The notes: generated from the letters alone by a model not told the origin. Shown: positions 50,898-60,676, counted from the stretch's first letter. The stretch is 64,000 bases of DNA from Butyrivibrio sp. (GCF_015056685.1 NZ_SVFW01000017.1:7553-71552), one strand, 5' to 3'. Translations and numbers: made by a program.

Positions 50898-53156
50898 ATG
50901 GAAAAAGAAATAGTTAAGGGATACATAGATCATTTTATATATAAGAACGAGGAAAATGGTTACGGCGTAGTGAACCTTATTGTGGATGAAGAGGAGGTCA
51001 CCTGCACCGGAACCTTTAAGGATGCTGATGTGGGAGATACTCTCGAGATTGAGGGAATCTACGTTAATCATCCTGTATACGGCCAGCAGCTAAAGGTGAG
51101 CTCATACAAGATAACAGTGCCTGATGATGCGGTATCAATGCAGAGGTATCTTGGTTCAGGTGCCATACGTGGAATCGGAGAGGCACTGGCTGCACGAATT
51201 GTTAAAAAATTTGGTGCAGATACCTTCAGAATTATTGAGGATGAGCCTGAAAGATTGGCTGAAATAAAGGGAATAAGTGAAAAGAAAGCCATAGATATTG
51301 CCATGCAGATGGCAGAAAAAAGAGAAATGCGAGATGCCATGATCTTTTTACAGAAATATGGTATCAGCAACAATATGGCGGTTAAGATATTCAATAACTA
51401 TGGAACCAGAGTTTACGGGATAATTCAGGAGAATCCTTATCAGCTTGCTGACGATATAAGCGGAATCGGCTTTAAGACTGCTGATGAGATTGCTGCCAAA
51501 GTCGGAATTCGCGTGGATTCTGAGTACCGCATCAGAAGCGGCATTCTTTTTACTTTGCTTCAGAGTTCGCTTGATGGAAATACCTACCTTCCCATGGAGG
51601 AGCTTGTTTCCAAGACTGAAGAGCTGCTTGTGCAGACTCCGGACCAGATGATTGATTCTGACAGCATAAGGACTCAGATTCAGAATCTGATGATGGACAA
51701 AAAACTTATAGCAAAAAATAATGACAACATTTTCTCTGCGAATTTCTATTATGAAGAGCAGGGCTCCGCGGTGATGCTCTCTGACCTCAATATTGCAGAG
51801 AATGTATCCCCTGCTGATGAAGAGAGATACAGGCAGAGGATCCTTGATATAGAGAAAAGAAAGAACCTTCAGCTTGATGACCTTCAAAGAGAGGCTGTGC
51901 TGAAGAGTATCTCAAACGGAATTGTCATAATAACAGGTGGCCCCGGTACAGGTAAGACCACTACCATCAATACAATAATTGAATATTATGCTAGCGAAGG
52001 TCTTGATATCCTCCTTGCTGCGCCCACAGGAAGAGCGGCCAAGAGAATGACAGAGGCAACCGGGTACGAGGCCAGAACTATTCACAGACTTCTGGAGGTA
52101 TCAGGGCAGGTTGGCGATGATGACACCAAGTCAGGAGCAGTCAGATTTGAGAGGAACAGGGATAACCCGCTAGAGGCAGATGCCATCATTATAGACGAGA
52201 TGTCTATGGTGGATATCCATCTCTTTTACGCCTTATTGAAGGCACTTGTGCCAGGCGTGCATCTGATCCTTGTGGGAGACAGTTCACAGCTCCCAAGTGT
52301 AGGACCGGGACAGGTTCTTGCGGATCTTATATCCAGCGGAAGATTTCCAACCATATATCTGCAAAAGATATTCAGGCAGGCTGAGGAGAGCGATATCGTT
52401 ATGAACGCCCACAGGATCCACAATGGTCAGAAGCCGGTGCTTGATAATAAGAGTAAGGATTTCTTTTTCCTGGAAAGAAATGACGCAAATGTCATATACA
52501 AGCACATGATCCAGCTCATAAGGGACAAGCTTCCGGGATATGTGGGAGCACAGCCTTATGATATACAGGTTCTGACACCAATGAAAAAGGGCCCCCTTGG
52601 TGCGATCCAGCTCAATCTGATCCTGCAGGAGTATCTCAACCCTCCGGATAAGTCCAAAAAAGAACATGTCTATGGGGAGCTTACTTTGAGAGAAGGCGAC
52701 AAGGTCATGCAGATAAAGAATAACTACCAGGCTCAGTGGGAAGTTGTTGGCAAGCACAATATTCCGGTGGATTCGGGACTTGGCGTATTTAACGGCGACA
52801 TGGGGATTGTCAGAGAGATAAACGAATATTCCCAGGACGTAGTGGTGGAATTTGATGAGCACAGGAGAGTCAGATATCCTTTTTCTGAACTGGATGAACT
52901 TGAGCTTTCCTATGCAATTACTATCCACAAGTCCCAGGGAAGTGAGTATCCTGCCGTTATTATGCCCCTTTTAGGTGGACCCAGGATGCTGCTTAACAGG
53001 AACCTTCTTTACACGGCAGTCACAAGAGCCAAGAATACCGTGTGCATTTTGGGCAGCAGCCAGACAGTCCTCAACATGACAGCCAATGAGCAGCAGTTGA
53101 AAAGATATACCGGACTTAAAGATAGAATTAGAGAAGTATTTGATGCAGATAATTGA
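50898..53156 (+). CDS. recD2: RecD-like DNA helicase (RecD2)
   Basis: 752 residues. Superfamily 1B 5'-3' helicase. N-terminal OB and helix-hairpin-helix region (about 1-200, GSGAIRGIGEALAARI, AEIKGISEKKA), Walker A GGPGTGKTTT near residue 346, IIDEMSMVD, GDSSQLPSVGPGQVL, and SYAITIHKSQGSEYP. MEKEIVKGYI at ATG 50898 matches the usual N-terminus, although no ribosome site precedes it. Works without RecBC in genome maintenance. Confidence 0.94.
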   Translation: MEKEIVKGYIDHFIYKNEENGYGVVNLIVDEEEVTCTGTFKDADVGDTLEIEGIYVNHPVYGQQLKVSSYKITVPDDAVSMQRYLGSGAIRGIGEALAARIVKKFGADTFRIIEDEPERLAEIKGISEKKAIDIAMQMAEKREMRDAMIFLQKYGISNNMAVKIFNNYGTRVYGIIQENPYQLADDISGIGFKTADEIAAKVGIRVDSEYRIRSGILFTLLQSSLDGNTYLPMEELVSKTEELLVQTPDQMIDSDSIRTQIQNLMMDKKLIAKNNDNIFSANFYYEEQGSAVMLSDLNIAENVSPADEERYRQRILDIEKRKNLQLDDLQREAVLKSISNGIVIITGGPGTGKTTTINTIIEYYASEGLDILLAAPTGRAAKRMTEATGYEARTIHRLLEVSGQVGDDDTKSGAVRFERNRDNPLEADAIIIDEMSMVDIHLFYALLKALVPGVHLILVGDSSQLPSVGPGQVLADLISSGRFPTIYLQKIFRQAEESDIVMNAHRIHNGQKPVLDNKSKDFFFLERNDANVIYKHMIQLIRDKLPGYVGAQPYDIQVLTPMKKGPLGAIQLNLILQEYLNPPDKSKKEHVYGELTLREGDKVMQIKNNYQAQWEVVGKHNIPVDSGLGVFNGDMGIVREINEYSQDVVVEFDEHRRVRYPFSELDELELSYAITIHKSQGSEYPAVIMPLLGGPRMLLNRNLLYTAVTRAKNTVCILGSSQTVLNMTANEQQLKRYTGLKDRIREVFDADN

Positions 53157-53862
53157 AAATGTTCTGAATCTCATTTATCCAAGGCGTTGTCCTGTCTGCG
53201 ACAATGTCCTTAGATATAAAGAGTCTAAAGACCTCGTTCATGAGGAGTGCAAAAAGAAAATAAAATATATTGGAAGCCATGTCTGCGAGAAATGTGGAAA
53301 ACCCTTGAAGTTATCTGACCAGTCAGAGTACTGCGCAGACTGTATGGCTATCAGACATAGATTCAACCGGGGATTTTCGGTTTTTAGTTACAGAAGTATC
53401 TCAGGATCCATCTACAGATTTAAGTATATGGGACGCAGGGAGTACGCTGATTTTTATGCAAAAGAAACTGCAAGAAAGCTTGGGAAAAAGCTAAACAGGC
53501 TTGGGATTGATGCAATAATACCTGTTCCCATGCATAAGGATAAGCAGTATTTGAGAGGATACAATCAGGCAGCAGAATACGCTTTAAGGCTTTCAAAGCT
53601 GACAGACATCCCTATGTATGACGATGTGATTGTCAGGACCAGAGCCACCAGACCCATGAAGGAACTGGACCTTCGTGGGCGCCGCAATAATTTGAAAAAG
53701 GCTTTTAATATAATAAGAAATGATGTAAAATTTAAGTGTATACTCATTATCGATGACATCTATACAACTGGAAGTACCATTGATGAGATCGCCCATGAGT
53801 TTCAGATGGCAGGAGTTAAGGAAATATATTTTCTTACGCTGGCTATCGGGCAAACTACTTAA
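53143..53862 (+). CDS. comF: ComF family phosphoribosyltransferase-like protein
   Basis: 239 residues. N-terminal zinc-binding cysteines (CPVC, CEKCGKP, CADC) and a C-terminal phosphoribosyltransferase fold with the PRPP loop ILIIDDIYTTGSTID. ComF homologues are needed for DNA uptake in competent bacteria; in others the role is unclear. Overlaps recD2 by 14 bases. Followed by yvyF, as in the B. subtilis comF-yvyF region. Confidence 0.92.
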   Translation: MQIIENVLNLIYPRRCPVCDNVLRYKESKDLVHEECKKKIKYIGSHVCEKCGKPLKLSDQSEYCADCMAIRHRFNRGFSVFSYRSISGSIYRFKYMGRREYADFYAKETARKLGKKLNRLGIDAIIPVPMHKDKQYLRGYNQAAEYALRLSKLTDIPMYDDVIVRTRATRPMKELDLRGRRNNLKKAFNIIRNDVKFKCILIIDDIYTTGSTIDEIAHEFQMAGVKEIYFLTLAIGQTT

Positions 53863-53882
53863 GATAAATGGAGGTCAGATTT

Positions 53883-54290
53883 ATGAACTTACGGAATTGT
53901 TCAAGATGCGGAAAAATGTTTAATTACATTGGTGGACAGCCAATCTGTGAGCCTTGCAAAAAGGCGATTGAAGAGGATTTTCAAAAGGTTAAAGCATACA
54001 TACAGGAAAATCCTGCTGCAGATTTAAAAAAGATTGCTGAAGATAATGAAGTTACCACCAAACAGATTCAGCAGTGGATCCGTGAGGAAAGACTGATGTT
54101 CTCTGAAAGTTCACCGCTTAAGATGACCTGCGAGAAGTGCGGTGATCGTATTTTAACAGGAAGATTTTGTGCTAAATGTAAGGCAAGCATGGCAAATAAT
54201 CTTAACGATACATTTGCTAAGCCTAAGCCAGCTATCCAGCAGCCGGTTAAACAAGATAAGAAAGCTGGAATGCGCTTCCTGGATACATAA
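53883..54290 (+). CDS. YvyF/TIGR03826-type flagellar-region protein
   Basis: 135 residues from ATG 53883 (GGAGGT at 53871-53876). N-terminal zinc ribbon (CSRCGKMF...CEPCKK), a middle helix-turn-helix-like stretch (KKIAEDNEVTTKQIQQWIREE), and a second zinc ribbon (CEKCGDRI...CAKCK). This matches the B. subtilis YvyF layout, found beside flgM in flagellar operons. No flgM is present here. Regulatory role unknown. Confidence 0.85.
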   Translation: MNLRNCSRCGKMFNYIGGQPICEPCKKAIEEDFQKVKAYIQENPAADLKKIAEDNEVTTKQIQQWIREERLMFSESSPLKMTCEKCGDRILTGRFCAKCKASMANNLNDTFAKPKPAIQQPVKQDKKAGMRFLDT

Positions 54291-54299
54291 GGAGCAAAA

Positions 54300-54695
54300 A
54301 TGTTAAATGAAGACAAAGTCATTTTGATGACCAAAATGGCTGCATTTATGGATCGTGAAGGCAAAAAGAACGGAGCAATCAATTCCTATTTCAGGAGTGA
54401 TTACATTGGCTTTAATATACTTAAGTCAGTGATCAGCGCAACAGTTGTCTTTGCTATTTGTGTTGGGGCTTATGCTCTTTACGATTTCGAAAATGTTTTA
54501 TCTAATCTTTACAATACAGATAATTTATTGGCTATTGGCAGGAGGTATCTTATATACTACCTCCTGCTTGTTGGCGTGTATTCTCTTGTTTCATATATTA
54601 TTTATTCCTATCGTTATTCCAAGATGCGTAAGAATATGAGACAGTATTATGGGGATCTTAAAAAGCTAGCTAGAATGTACGAGAAGGAAAAGTGA
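54300..54695 (+). CDS. Membrane protein of unknown function (2 helices)
   Basis: 131 residues with two membrane helices (about 48-67 and 84-103) and basic cytoplasmic ends; the C-terminal KMRKNMRQYYGDLKKLARMY is helical and positively charged. No family recognised. It sits 4 bases before the next membrane gene and upstream of cdaA, which suggests envelope-related work, by context only. Confidence 0.75.
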   Translation: MLNEDKVILMTKMAAFMDREGKKNGAINSYFRSDYIGFNILKSVISATVVFAICVGAYALYDFENVLSNLYNTDNLLAIGRRYLIYYLLLVGVYSLVSYIIYSYRYSKMRKNMRQYYGDLKKLARMYEKEK

Positions 54696-54699
54696 TATT

Positions 54700-55641
54700 A
54701 TGACATCATTATTGGAATTAAAGCAGTATATCAAAAGATTTTATATCAAGAACGAAACATATCTTACATATGTCTGGAAGTTCTTACTTTCACTTATTTC
54801 AGTTGCAGTTATCAACAATAAGCTTGGGTATATGAGCTCTCTGAACAATATGGCGATTGTTCTGATGGCATCACTTTTGTGCGCTATTTTACCTGCAAAC
54901 TTTATCATTGTTATTTCAGCAGCATTCATTGTGGGACATCTCTTTGCGCTGGCTCCTGAGTGTGCGCTGGTCACAGCGATAATCTTTGTCCTTATGTTTT
55001 TGTTGTATTTTAGATTTTCACCAAAAGATACTTTGGCAGTTGTACTTACTCCATTGTTCTATTTTATGGGCCTTCCTTACGTGATGCCTCTTGCAATGGG
55101 ACTTTTGGGCACACCTGCTTCAATGGTATCAGTTGGATTTGGAGTAGTAGTAGCATTCCTTATTTCATATTTTTCTTCAAATGCCACAGCTTTTGGAAGT
55201 GATGGCGTTGAGGAAGCAGCCAATGAATTCCAGTCGATAGTGTCAGGAATTGTTGGAAACAAGTCAATGATGGTTATGATAGTTGCATTTGCAATTACAA
55301 TTGTTATTGTATATTTGATTCGCAGATCTTCTGTTGATAACTCCTGGAAGATTGCTATTTCAGCAGGTGCCATATCACTTATTATCTGTATTCTTGTTGG
55401 TAATCTTATCTTCGATACAGATATTGCTTTGGCAGGAGTGATAATCGGAACTGTTGTATCTGCACTTCTTATGCTGGTAGTTGAGTTCTTCTCATTCAGC
55501 CTTGACTATAGCAGAACAGAGAAAGTGCAGTTCGAGGATGATGAATATTACTACTATGTAAAGGCTGTACCTAAGGTTACAGTTTCAACACCTGAGAGAA
55601 GAGTTAAGAAAATAAACCGCGCCAGAGAACAGCGCAGATGA
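54700..55641 (+). CDS. Polytopic membrane protein of unknown function
   Basis: 313 residues with about eight to nine membrane helices in two groups (about 22-165 and 190-270), then a cytoplasmic tail rich in acidic and Tyr residues (EDDEYYYYV) ending in basic residues. No transporter motif is visible. In one operon with the small membrane protein and 17 bases before cdaA. Confidence 0.78.
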   Translation: MTSLLELKQYIKRFYIKNETYLTYVWKFLLSLISVAVINNKLGYMSSLNNMAIVLMASLLCAILPANFIIVISAAFIVGHLFALAPECALVTAIIFVLMFLLYFRFSPKDTLAVVLTPLFYFMGLPYVMPLAMGLLGTPASMVSVGFGVVVAFLISYFSSNATAFGSDGVEEAANEFQSIVSGIVGNKSMMVMIVAFAITIVIVYLIRRSSVDNSWKIAISAGAISLIICILVGNLIFDTDIALAGVIIGTVVSALLMLVVEFFSFSLDYSRTEKVQFEDDEYYYYVKAVPKVTVSTPERRVKKINRAREQRR

Positions 55642-55657
55642 TCTATAAAGGAACACC

Positions 55658-56524
55658 ATGGAACAAATAGATTTTTTATTTGATTTCAACAGAACAAGTT
55701 TGCACATGCCAACTGTGAGATTCTCAGATATACTGGAGATTTTTATTATCGCGTTTCTGGTATATCATATTTTGGTGTGGGCAAAAAATACAAGGCTATG
55801 GTCACTTTTAAAGGGTGTCATAGTCATTGTTGTGTTTATTTTGGTTGCAGCTCTTTTCAATATGTCCACAATTTTGTGGATTGTGGAAAGAGTTTTCAGT
55901 ATAGCTATTATTGCGATGGTTGTTATCCTGCAACCGGAACTTCGTAAGGCTTTGGAAGAGCTGGGCAGGAAAAATTTCTTTTCCAATGTGTTATCACTTG
56001 GTGACCCAAAGACACAGGGAAGATTCTCAGACAGGACTTTGAATGAAATAGTAAGAGCCTGCGTGGAAATGGCTAAAGTCAGAACGGGTGCTCTGATAGT
56101 TATTGAGAATAATCATCCTTTAACTGAATTTGAACGCACAGGAATTGAGGTTGACGGAATAGTAACAAGTCAGCTTCTTATCAATATTTTTGAGCACAAC
56201 ACTCCACTTCATGACGGAGCAGTTGTGATAAAGGGTGACAGGGTAACAGCTGCCACATGTTATTTGCCACTTTCTGACAACATGGGGATAGGTAAGGAAC
56301 TTGGAACAAGACATCGTGCCGGTGTAGGTGTTTCTGAGGCAACAGATTCTCTTACGATCATTGTTTCTGAGGAAACAGGAAAGATCAGTATCGCTTATGA
56401 AGGCGAACTTGAGAGAGCTGTTGACAGCGACAGATTAAGGGAACGCCTGAGAATACTTCAGGATAAACACACTGAAGAGGCACCGATCAAGCACCTTGCC
56501 AGAAAGGCAAAGGCGAAAAAATGA
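55658..56524 (+). CDS. cdaA: Diadenylate cyclase CdaA
   Basis: 288 residues. Three N-terminal membrane helices (about 20-90) and a DAC catalytic domain with the DGAVVI and GTRHRAG motifs. Makes the second messenger c-di-AMP from two ATP. A 4-base ATGA overlap joins it to cdaR, and glmM follows; this trio is conserved and the CdaR and GlmM proteins modulate CdaA. Confidence 0.97.
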   Translation: MEQIDFLFDFNRTSLHMPTVRFSDILEIFIIAFLVYHILVWAKNTRLWSLLKGVIVIVVFILVAALFNMSTILWIVERVFSIAIIAMVVILQPELRKALEELGRKNFFSNVLSLGDPKTQGRFSDRTLNEIVRACVEMAKVRTGALIVIENNHPLTEFERTGIEVDGIVTSQLLINIFEHNTPLHDGAVVIKGDRVTAATCYLPLSDNMGIGKELGTRHRAGVGVSEATDSLTIIVSEETGKISIAYEGELERAVDSDRLRERLRILQDKHTEEAPIKHLARKAKAKK

Positions 56525-57798
56525 AAAAACTTACGTCTAATTGGGGGCTTAAGCTCGCCTCACTAATATTTGCTATAATCGTCTGGTTTTTGGTTACCAA
56601 CATAAATGACCCTGTAACATCGGTCAGATATACTAATATTCCGGTAACGCTTAAGAATACCAACCTTATTACGGATCAGGGCCAGGTTTACACAGTGCTT
56701 GATAACACAGATACCATCAGTGCTGTGACTATCTATGCACCAAGGTCCATAATCGATTCGCTCAGCCAGAACAATATCGTAGCAACAGCCGATATTCAGG
56801 ACCTTTCAAGTCTTAATACGGTCAGCATAAATGTCACTACCAACAAATATAGTGACAAGATTGAGAATATATCTATAAGTAATGATGTGGTCAAACTCAG
56901 TGTAGAGCGCAAGGCTTCTAAGTCTCTTAGAATCACACCTACTACATCTGGAACTCTTTCTGATGGATATGTGATCGGAGACGTTTCAACAGGCCAGAAT
57001 ATGATAAGGATCAACGGACCTGAGTCAATAGTTCAGACTGTTGAGACAGCAGAGGTTGATGTGGATGTAACCGGATTTACATCAGACATTATCACCAACG
57101 CAGATATAGTTCTTTATGATGCTGAAGGCAATCAGGTAGATACATCACAGATCTCCATGAATGCCAAGACAGTCAATGTTAACGTGACTATTTACGGAAC
57201 CAAGTACGTTCCACTTAAGTATACGATAAAGGGCGAGCCGGCAAGTGGCTATGCTCTTACAGGCAAGGTTGATACCAATCCTGATCAGGTGCTTATCGCT
57301 GGCAAGAACAGCGCTATCGCTTCTGTGAAAGAGATTGTTATTGATGATGAACAGCTCGATGTAACAGGCCTTACAGGAAACCTCGCATGCACAATCAATG
57401 TTGAGGATTATCTGCCAAGCGGAGTTATATTTGGAGATGATGACTATAACGGTACTGCTGCAGTTGTTGTTCACATTGAAGGTATAACTGAAGAGACCTT
57501 TGATGTAGACCTTAAAAATATCTCTATAGCCGGTGAAGTTGACGGTTATAGTGCTGTAATTGAAGATAGCGAGTATGATACTGTTTCAGTGAATCTTACA
57601 GGACTTGTGTCTACAATCAAGAGTGTATCTGCTTCATCTTTAACAGGAACAGTAGATATTAACAGCTTTATACAGGATAGTGACAACGGGGAGCTTGCAG
57701 ACGGAACTTACAGCGTAGATGTTGACTGGAACCTTCCGGATGGTGTAAAGATCGCCAATACTGTGAGCATTTATGTGAAAATAGAAAAGAAAGAATAA
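56521..57798 (+). CDS. cdaR: CdaR, YbbR-domain regulator of CdaA
   Basis: 425 residues. One N-terminal membrane helix (about 8-26), then about four extracellular YbbR repeats (VTLKNTN... style beta domains). Known to bind and regulate the membrane cyclase CdaA. Coupled to cdaA by overlapping stop and start codons. It is unrelated to the PucR/CdaR-type transcription factor at 34.9 kb. Confidence 0.93.
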   Translation: MKKLTSNWGLKLASLIFAIIVWFLVTNINDPVTSVRYTNIPVTLKNTNLITDQGQVYTVLDNTDTISAVTIYAPRSIIDSLSQNNIVATADIQDLSSLNTVSINVTTNKYSDKIENISISNDVVKLSVERKASKSLRITPTTSGTLSDGYVIGDVSTGQNMIRINGPESIVQTVETAEVDVDVTGFTSDIITNADIVLYDAEGNQVDTSQISMNAKTVNVNVTIYGTKYVPLKYTIKGEPASGYALTGKVDTNPDQVLIAGKNSAIASVKEIVIDDEQLDVTGLTGNLACTINVEDYLPSGVIFGDDDYNGTAAVVVHIEGITEETFDVDLKNISIAGEVDGYSAVIEDSEYDTVSVNLTGLVSTIKSVSASSLTGTVDINSFIQDSDNGELADGTYSVDVDWNLPDGVKIANTVSIYVKIEKKE

Positions 57799-57811
57799 CG
57801 AGGTTTTAGAA

Positions 57812-59161
57812 ATGGGAAGATTATTTGGAACAGACGGAGTCAGAGGAGTGGCTAACGATGAACTTACTCCACTTTTAGCTATGCAGCTTGGTCAGGCAGG
57901 AGCATATGTTTTATCAAAAGAAGTTAATCACAAGCCTACTATCATGGTTGGCTGCGATACAAGACTTTCAGGTGATATGCTTGCCAGCGCGCTTATGGCC
58001 GGTGCTTGTTCAGTAGGTGCTGATGTAGTTAATGTTGGTGTTATCCCAACTCCTGGTGTGGCTTATCTTACAAAGAAATACAGAGTAGATGCAGGTGTTG
58101 TTATCTCTGCTTCTCACAACCCAATGGAGTTTAACGGAATCAAGTTTTTTGACGGAAATGGTTATAAGCTTCCTGATGCAATGGAAGACGAAATAGAAGC
58201 TCTTATCAAGAACAACATGGAAGGCGTAAAGATGCCTACAGGTGCCGGAATTGGTAAGATCAAGAACCGTACAGATGCAAGAGAAGAGTATATCAACCAC
58301 AACCTCAACGCTGTAGATATCAACCTTCAGGGAATGAAAGTTGTAATGGACTGCGCAGAAGGTGCATCTTTCTATACATCAGTAGAGGCAATAAGACAGC
58401 TCGGCGCAGAAGTAATAGTTATCCACAACAATCCTGATGGAACAAATATCAATGCAGGTTGCGGATCTACTCACATGGAAGAACTTATGGGAAGAGTTGT
58501 TACTGAGAAGGCAAACATCGGCCTTGCTTTTGACGGTGATGCAGACAGATTCCTTGCAGTAGATGAAAATGGTAAGATGGTAGACGGCGATGAGATCATG
58601 GCTATCATCGGAAAATACATGAAGGACAATGGCAAGCTTGCTAAAAATACAATCGTTGCAACTGTTATGAGTAATCTTGGTTTCTTCAAGATGGGTGAGA
58701 GAGAAGGAATCCAGATCGACAAGACAAAAGTTGGTGACAGATACGTTCTTGAGCACATGAAAGAAATCGGAGCAAATCTTGGCGGTGAGCAGTCAGGACA
58801 CATTATTTTCCTTGACGATAACACAACAGGAGACGGACTTCTTTCAGCTCTCCATCTGTTAGAGGTTATGGTTAACACCAAAAAACCTTTATCAGAGCTT
58901 GCTAAAGTAATGGAGGTTATGCCTCAGGCTCTTGTAAATGCACATGTTCCTACACACAAGAAGGATTCTTATATGGAGTATCCTGAAATTGCAGGAGCTA
59001 TTGCAGATCTTGAGAAGCAGTTTGCCGGAGATGGAAGAGTTCTTATCAGACCATCAGGTACAGAGCCACTTGTAAGAGTAATGATAGAGGGTAAGGATCA
59101 GGCTAAGATTGAGGAGGAAGCAAGGAAACTTGCGAAGTTGATCGAGGAGGTTATGCTATAA
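57812..59161 (+). CDS. glmM: Phosphoglucosamine mutase GlmM
   Basis: 449 residues. Converts glucosamine-6-phosphate to glucosamine-1-phosphate for cell-wall precursors. LFGTDGVRGVAN at the start, phosphoserine loop ISASHNP with S101, metal loop DGDADR, and C-terminal RPSGTEPLVRVM. In the cdaA-cdaR-glmM operon it also inhibits CdaA in other Firmicutes. Confidence 0.98.
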   Translation: MGRLFGTDGVRGVANDELTPLLAMQLGQAGAYVLSKEVNHKPTIMVGCDTRLSGDMLASALMAGACSVGADVVNVGVIPTPGVAYLTKKYRVDAGVVISASHNPMEFNGIKFFDGNGYKLPDAMEDEIEALIKNNMEGVKMPTGAGIGKIKNRTDAREEYINHNLNAVDINLQGMKVVMDCAEGASFYTSVEAIRQLGAEVIVIHNNPDGTNINAGCGSTHMEELMGRVVTEKANIGLAFDGDADRFLAVDENGKMVDGDEIMAIIGKYMKDNGKLAKNTIVATVMSNLGFFKMGEREGIQIDKTKVGDRYVLEHMKEIGANLGGEQSGHIIFLDDNTTGDGLLSALHLLEVMVNTKKPLSELAKVMEVMPQALVNAHVPTHKKDSYMEYPEIAGAIADLEKQFAGDGRVLIRPSGTEPLVRVMIEGKDQAKIEEEARKLAKLIEEVML

Positions 59162-59162
59162 T

Positions 59163-59426
59163 ATGGTAAGTCAGAAGGTGGTTATTACAAACCCTACTGG
59201 ATTACATTTGCGACCTGCAGGTAATCTATGTAAGGTGGCAATGAACTATAAATCTCACATCACTTTTAGCTATGGCGATAATACTGCCAATGCCAAGAGT
59301 GTACTTAGTGTTCTTGGCGCTTGCATAAAGTGTGGCGATGAGCTGACTTTTAAATGCGATGGTCCGGATGAAGAAGAGGCTATGGAAGCCCTTGTTAAGG
59401 CTATCGAAACCGGTCTTGGCGAATAG
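59163..59426 (+). CDS. ptsH: HPr phosphocarrier protein
   Basis: 87 residues. Canonical His15 in GLHLRPAG and Ser46 in NAKSVLS, so it can take PTS phosphate and HPr kinase phosphate. The segment after Ser46 reads VLSVLGA rather than the IMGVMSL of Bacillus. No ptsI is adjacent; it follows glmM by one base with GAGGAGG just before the glmM stop. This suggests co-expression of sugar uptake with amino-sugar metabolism. Confidence 0.92.
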   Translation: MVSQKVVITNPTGLHLRPAGNLCKVAMNYKSHITFSYGDNTANAKSVLSVLGACIKCGDELTFKCDGPDEEEAMEALVKAIETGLGE

Positions 59427-59445
59427 AATATTTTTGTGATAAACT
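59416..59445 (+). promoter_or_regulatory. Predicted promoter of the DUF3048 gene
   Basis: TTGGCG (59416-59421), 18-bp spacer, TAAACT (59440-59445) with TGA before it. The -35 lies in the last codons of the HPr gene. A start near 59452 supports ATG 59484 as the translation start. Confidence 0.5.
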
Positions 59446-59483
59446 ATCACATGTTAAAAAATAGAGAGGAAATTGAACAGGAT

Positions 59484-60659
59484 ATGAGAAAAGCAAAAGC
59501 AATTATAGCCGCAGGCTTAACTGCAGCTATGCTATTTGGATGCGGCTCTGCTGGGGATGAGTCAGTATCTGGACTTAGTGTTGAAAAGTTAGAAGATGTA
59601 ACTAAGCCAGAGGAAGCAGTTGCAGAGGCGACTGTTGAAGAGACAGTTGACGAGGACGTTCCACCTGCAGAAGGAATGGTTAGAAGTTATTTCACAAACG
59701 AGTGGGTTGATGAAGCAGTTAATACAAACAGACCACTTGCTGTTATGTACCCTATTAACAAAGAGGCACAGCCACAGTACGGACTTAGCAATGTAGCAGT
59801 TTTCTATGAGATCATGGAAGAAGGCAGCATGAGCCGTCAGATGGGTATCCTTGAGAATTGGGAGAGCCTTGAGAGAATAGGTAATATACGAAGCATCCGT
59901 GATTACTTTGTATATGCAGCACTTGAGTATGATCCAATTATTGTTCATTACGGCGGACCAGAACTCTACGTTAAGTCTATTTTGACAAGAGATGACGTTG
60001 ACAACTTAAACGGTGTTGGCGGTGTAATGGGTTCAGACTATGGCGCATTTTTCAGAGTACCTGAGGGAAGCACATCTGAGCATACAGCTTTCACAGATGG
60101 TGCACACGTAACATCTGCTATCGAAAAAGCTAAATTTGAAACAGAGCACAGAGATGATTTTGAAGGTGAATCACACTTCACTTTTACAGGATATTCTAAT
60201 CCAAACACTTTAGAGGATTATGGCGAGTCAGCAGTTGAGGCAACTGATATCGATATGTCAGGGTGCTTTCCTGTGACAAAGTCAGCTCTTACATATGATG
60301 AGTCAAAGGGTGTATACCTTAAAACTTTATATGGAAGTGCACAGAAGGATGCTGTAACAGGCGAACAGCTTGCATTTGCTAACGTTATCATCCAGAGAAC
60401 ATACCACGAAGTTCGTGATGACAACGGATACCTTGCATATCAGATGCATGATACAACTCGTGACGGATACTTCATCACAAAGGGTAAGATGATCCACGTA
60501 ACATGGGAGAAGACTGGTGACTATGCACCAACAACTTACTATGATGATGCAGGCAACGAAGTTGTACTTAATACAGGTAAGACAATGATATTTGTAATTC
60601 AGGAGAAGGGCGGATCTTTCTCTAAGTTTACAGTAAACGGTGTCACATACGCAGATTGA
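59484..60659 (+). CDS. DUF3048 lipoprotein
   Basis: 391 residues. Lipoprotein signal with lipobox LFGC (cysteine about residue 20), an acidic linker (about 25-65), then DUF3048 domains (RPLAVMYPINK, GSMSRQMGILENW, IGNIRSIRDYFVYAA, IVHYGGPELY). YerB-type surface lipoprotein of unknown function. ATG 59484 chosen because it begins the signal peptide; the frame is open to 59436. Confidence 0.88.
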   Translation: MRKAKAIIAAGLTAAMLFGCGSAGDESVSGLSVEKLEDVTKPEEAVAEATVEETVDEDVPPAEGMVRSYFTNEWVDEAVNTNRPLAVMYPINKEAQPQYGLSNVAVFYEIMEEGSMSRQMGILENWESLERIGNIRSIRDYFVYAALEYDPIIVHYGGPELYVKSILTRDDVDNLNGVGGVMGSDYGAFFRVPEGSTSEHTAFTDGAHVTSAIEKAKFETEHRDDFEGESHFTFTGYSNPNTLEDYGESAVEATDIDMSGCFPVTKSALTYDESKGVYLKTLYGSAQKDAVTGEQLAFANVIIQRTYHEVRDDNGYLAYQMHDTTRDGYFITKGKMIHVTWEKTGDYAPTTYYDDAGNEVVLNTGKTMIFVIQEKGGSFSKFTVNGVTYAD

Positions 60660-60676
60660 TAGACCTGGCATTATAG

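Noticed and set aside
51348..51887. Long antisense ORF (179 residues) opposite recD2, and similar ones opposite mfd (4057-4722) and glgD (998-1468)
   Set aside because: Shadows of strongly biased codon use on the + strand. They have no ribosome site or recognisable domain, and the sense genes are certain.
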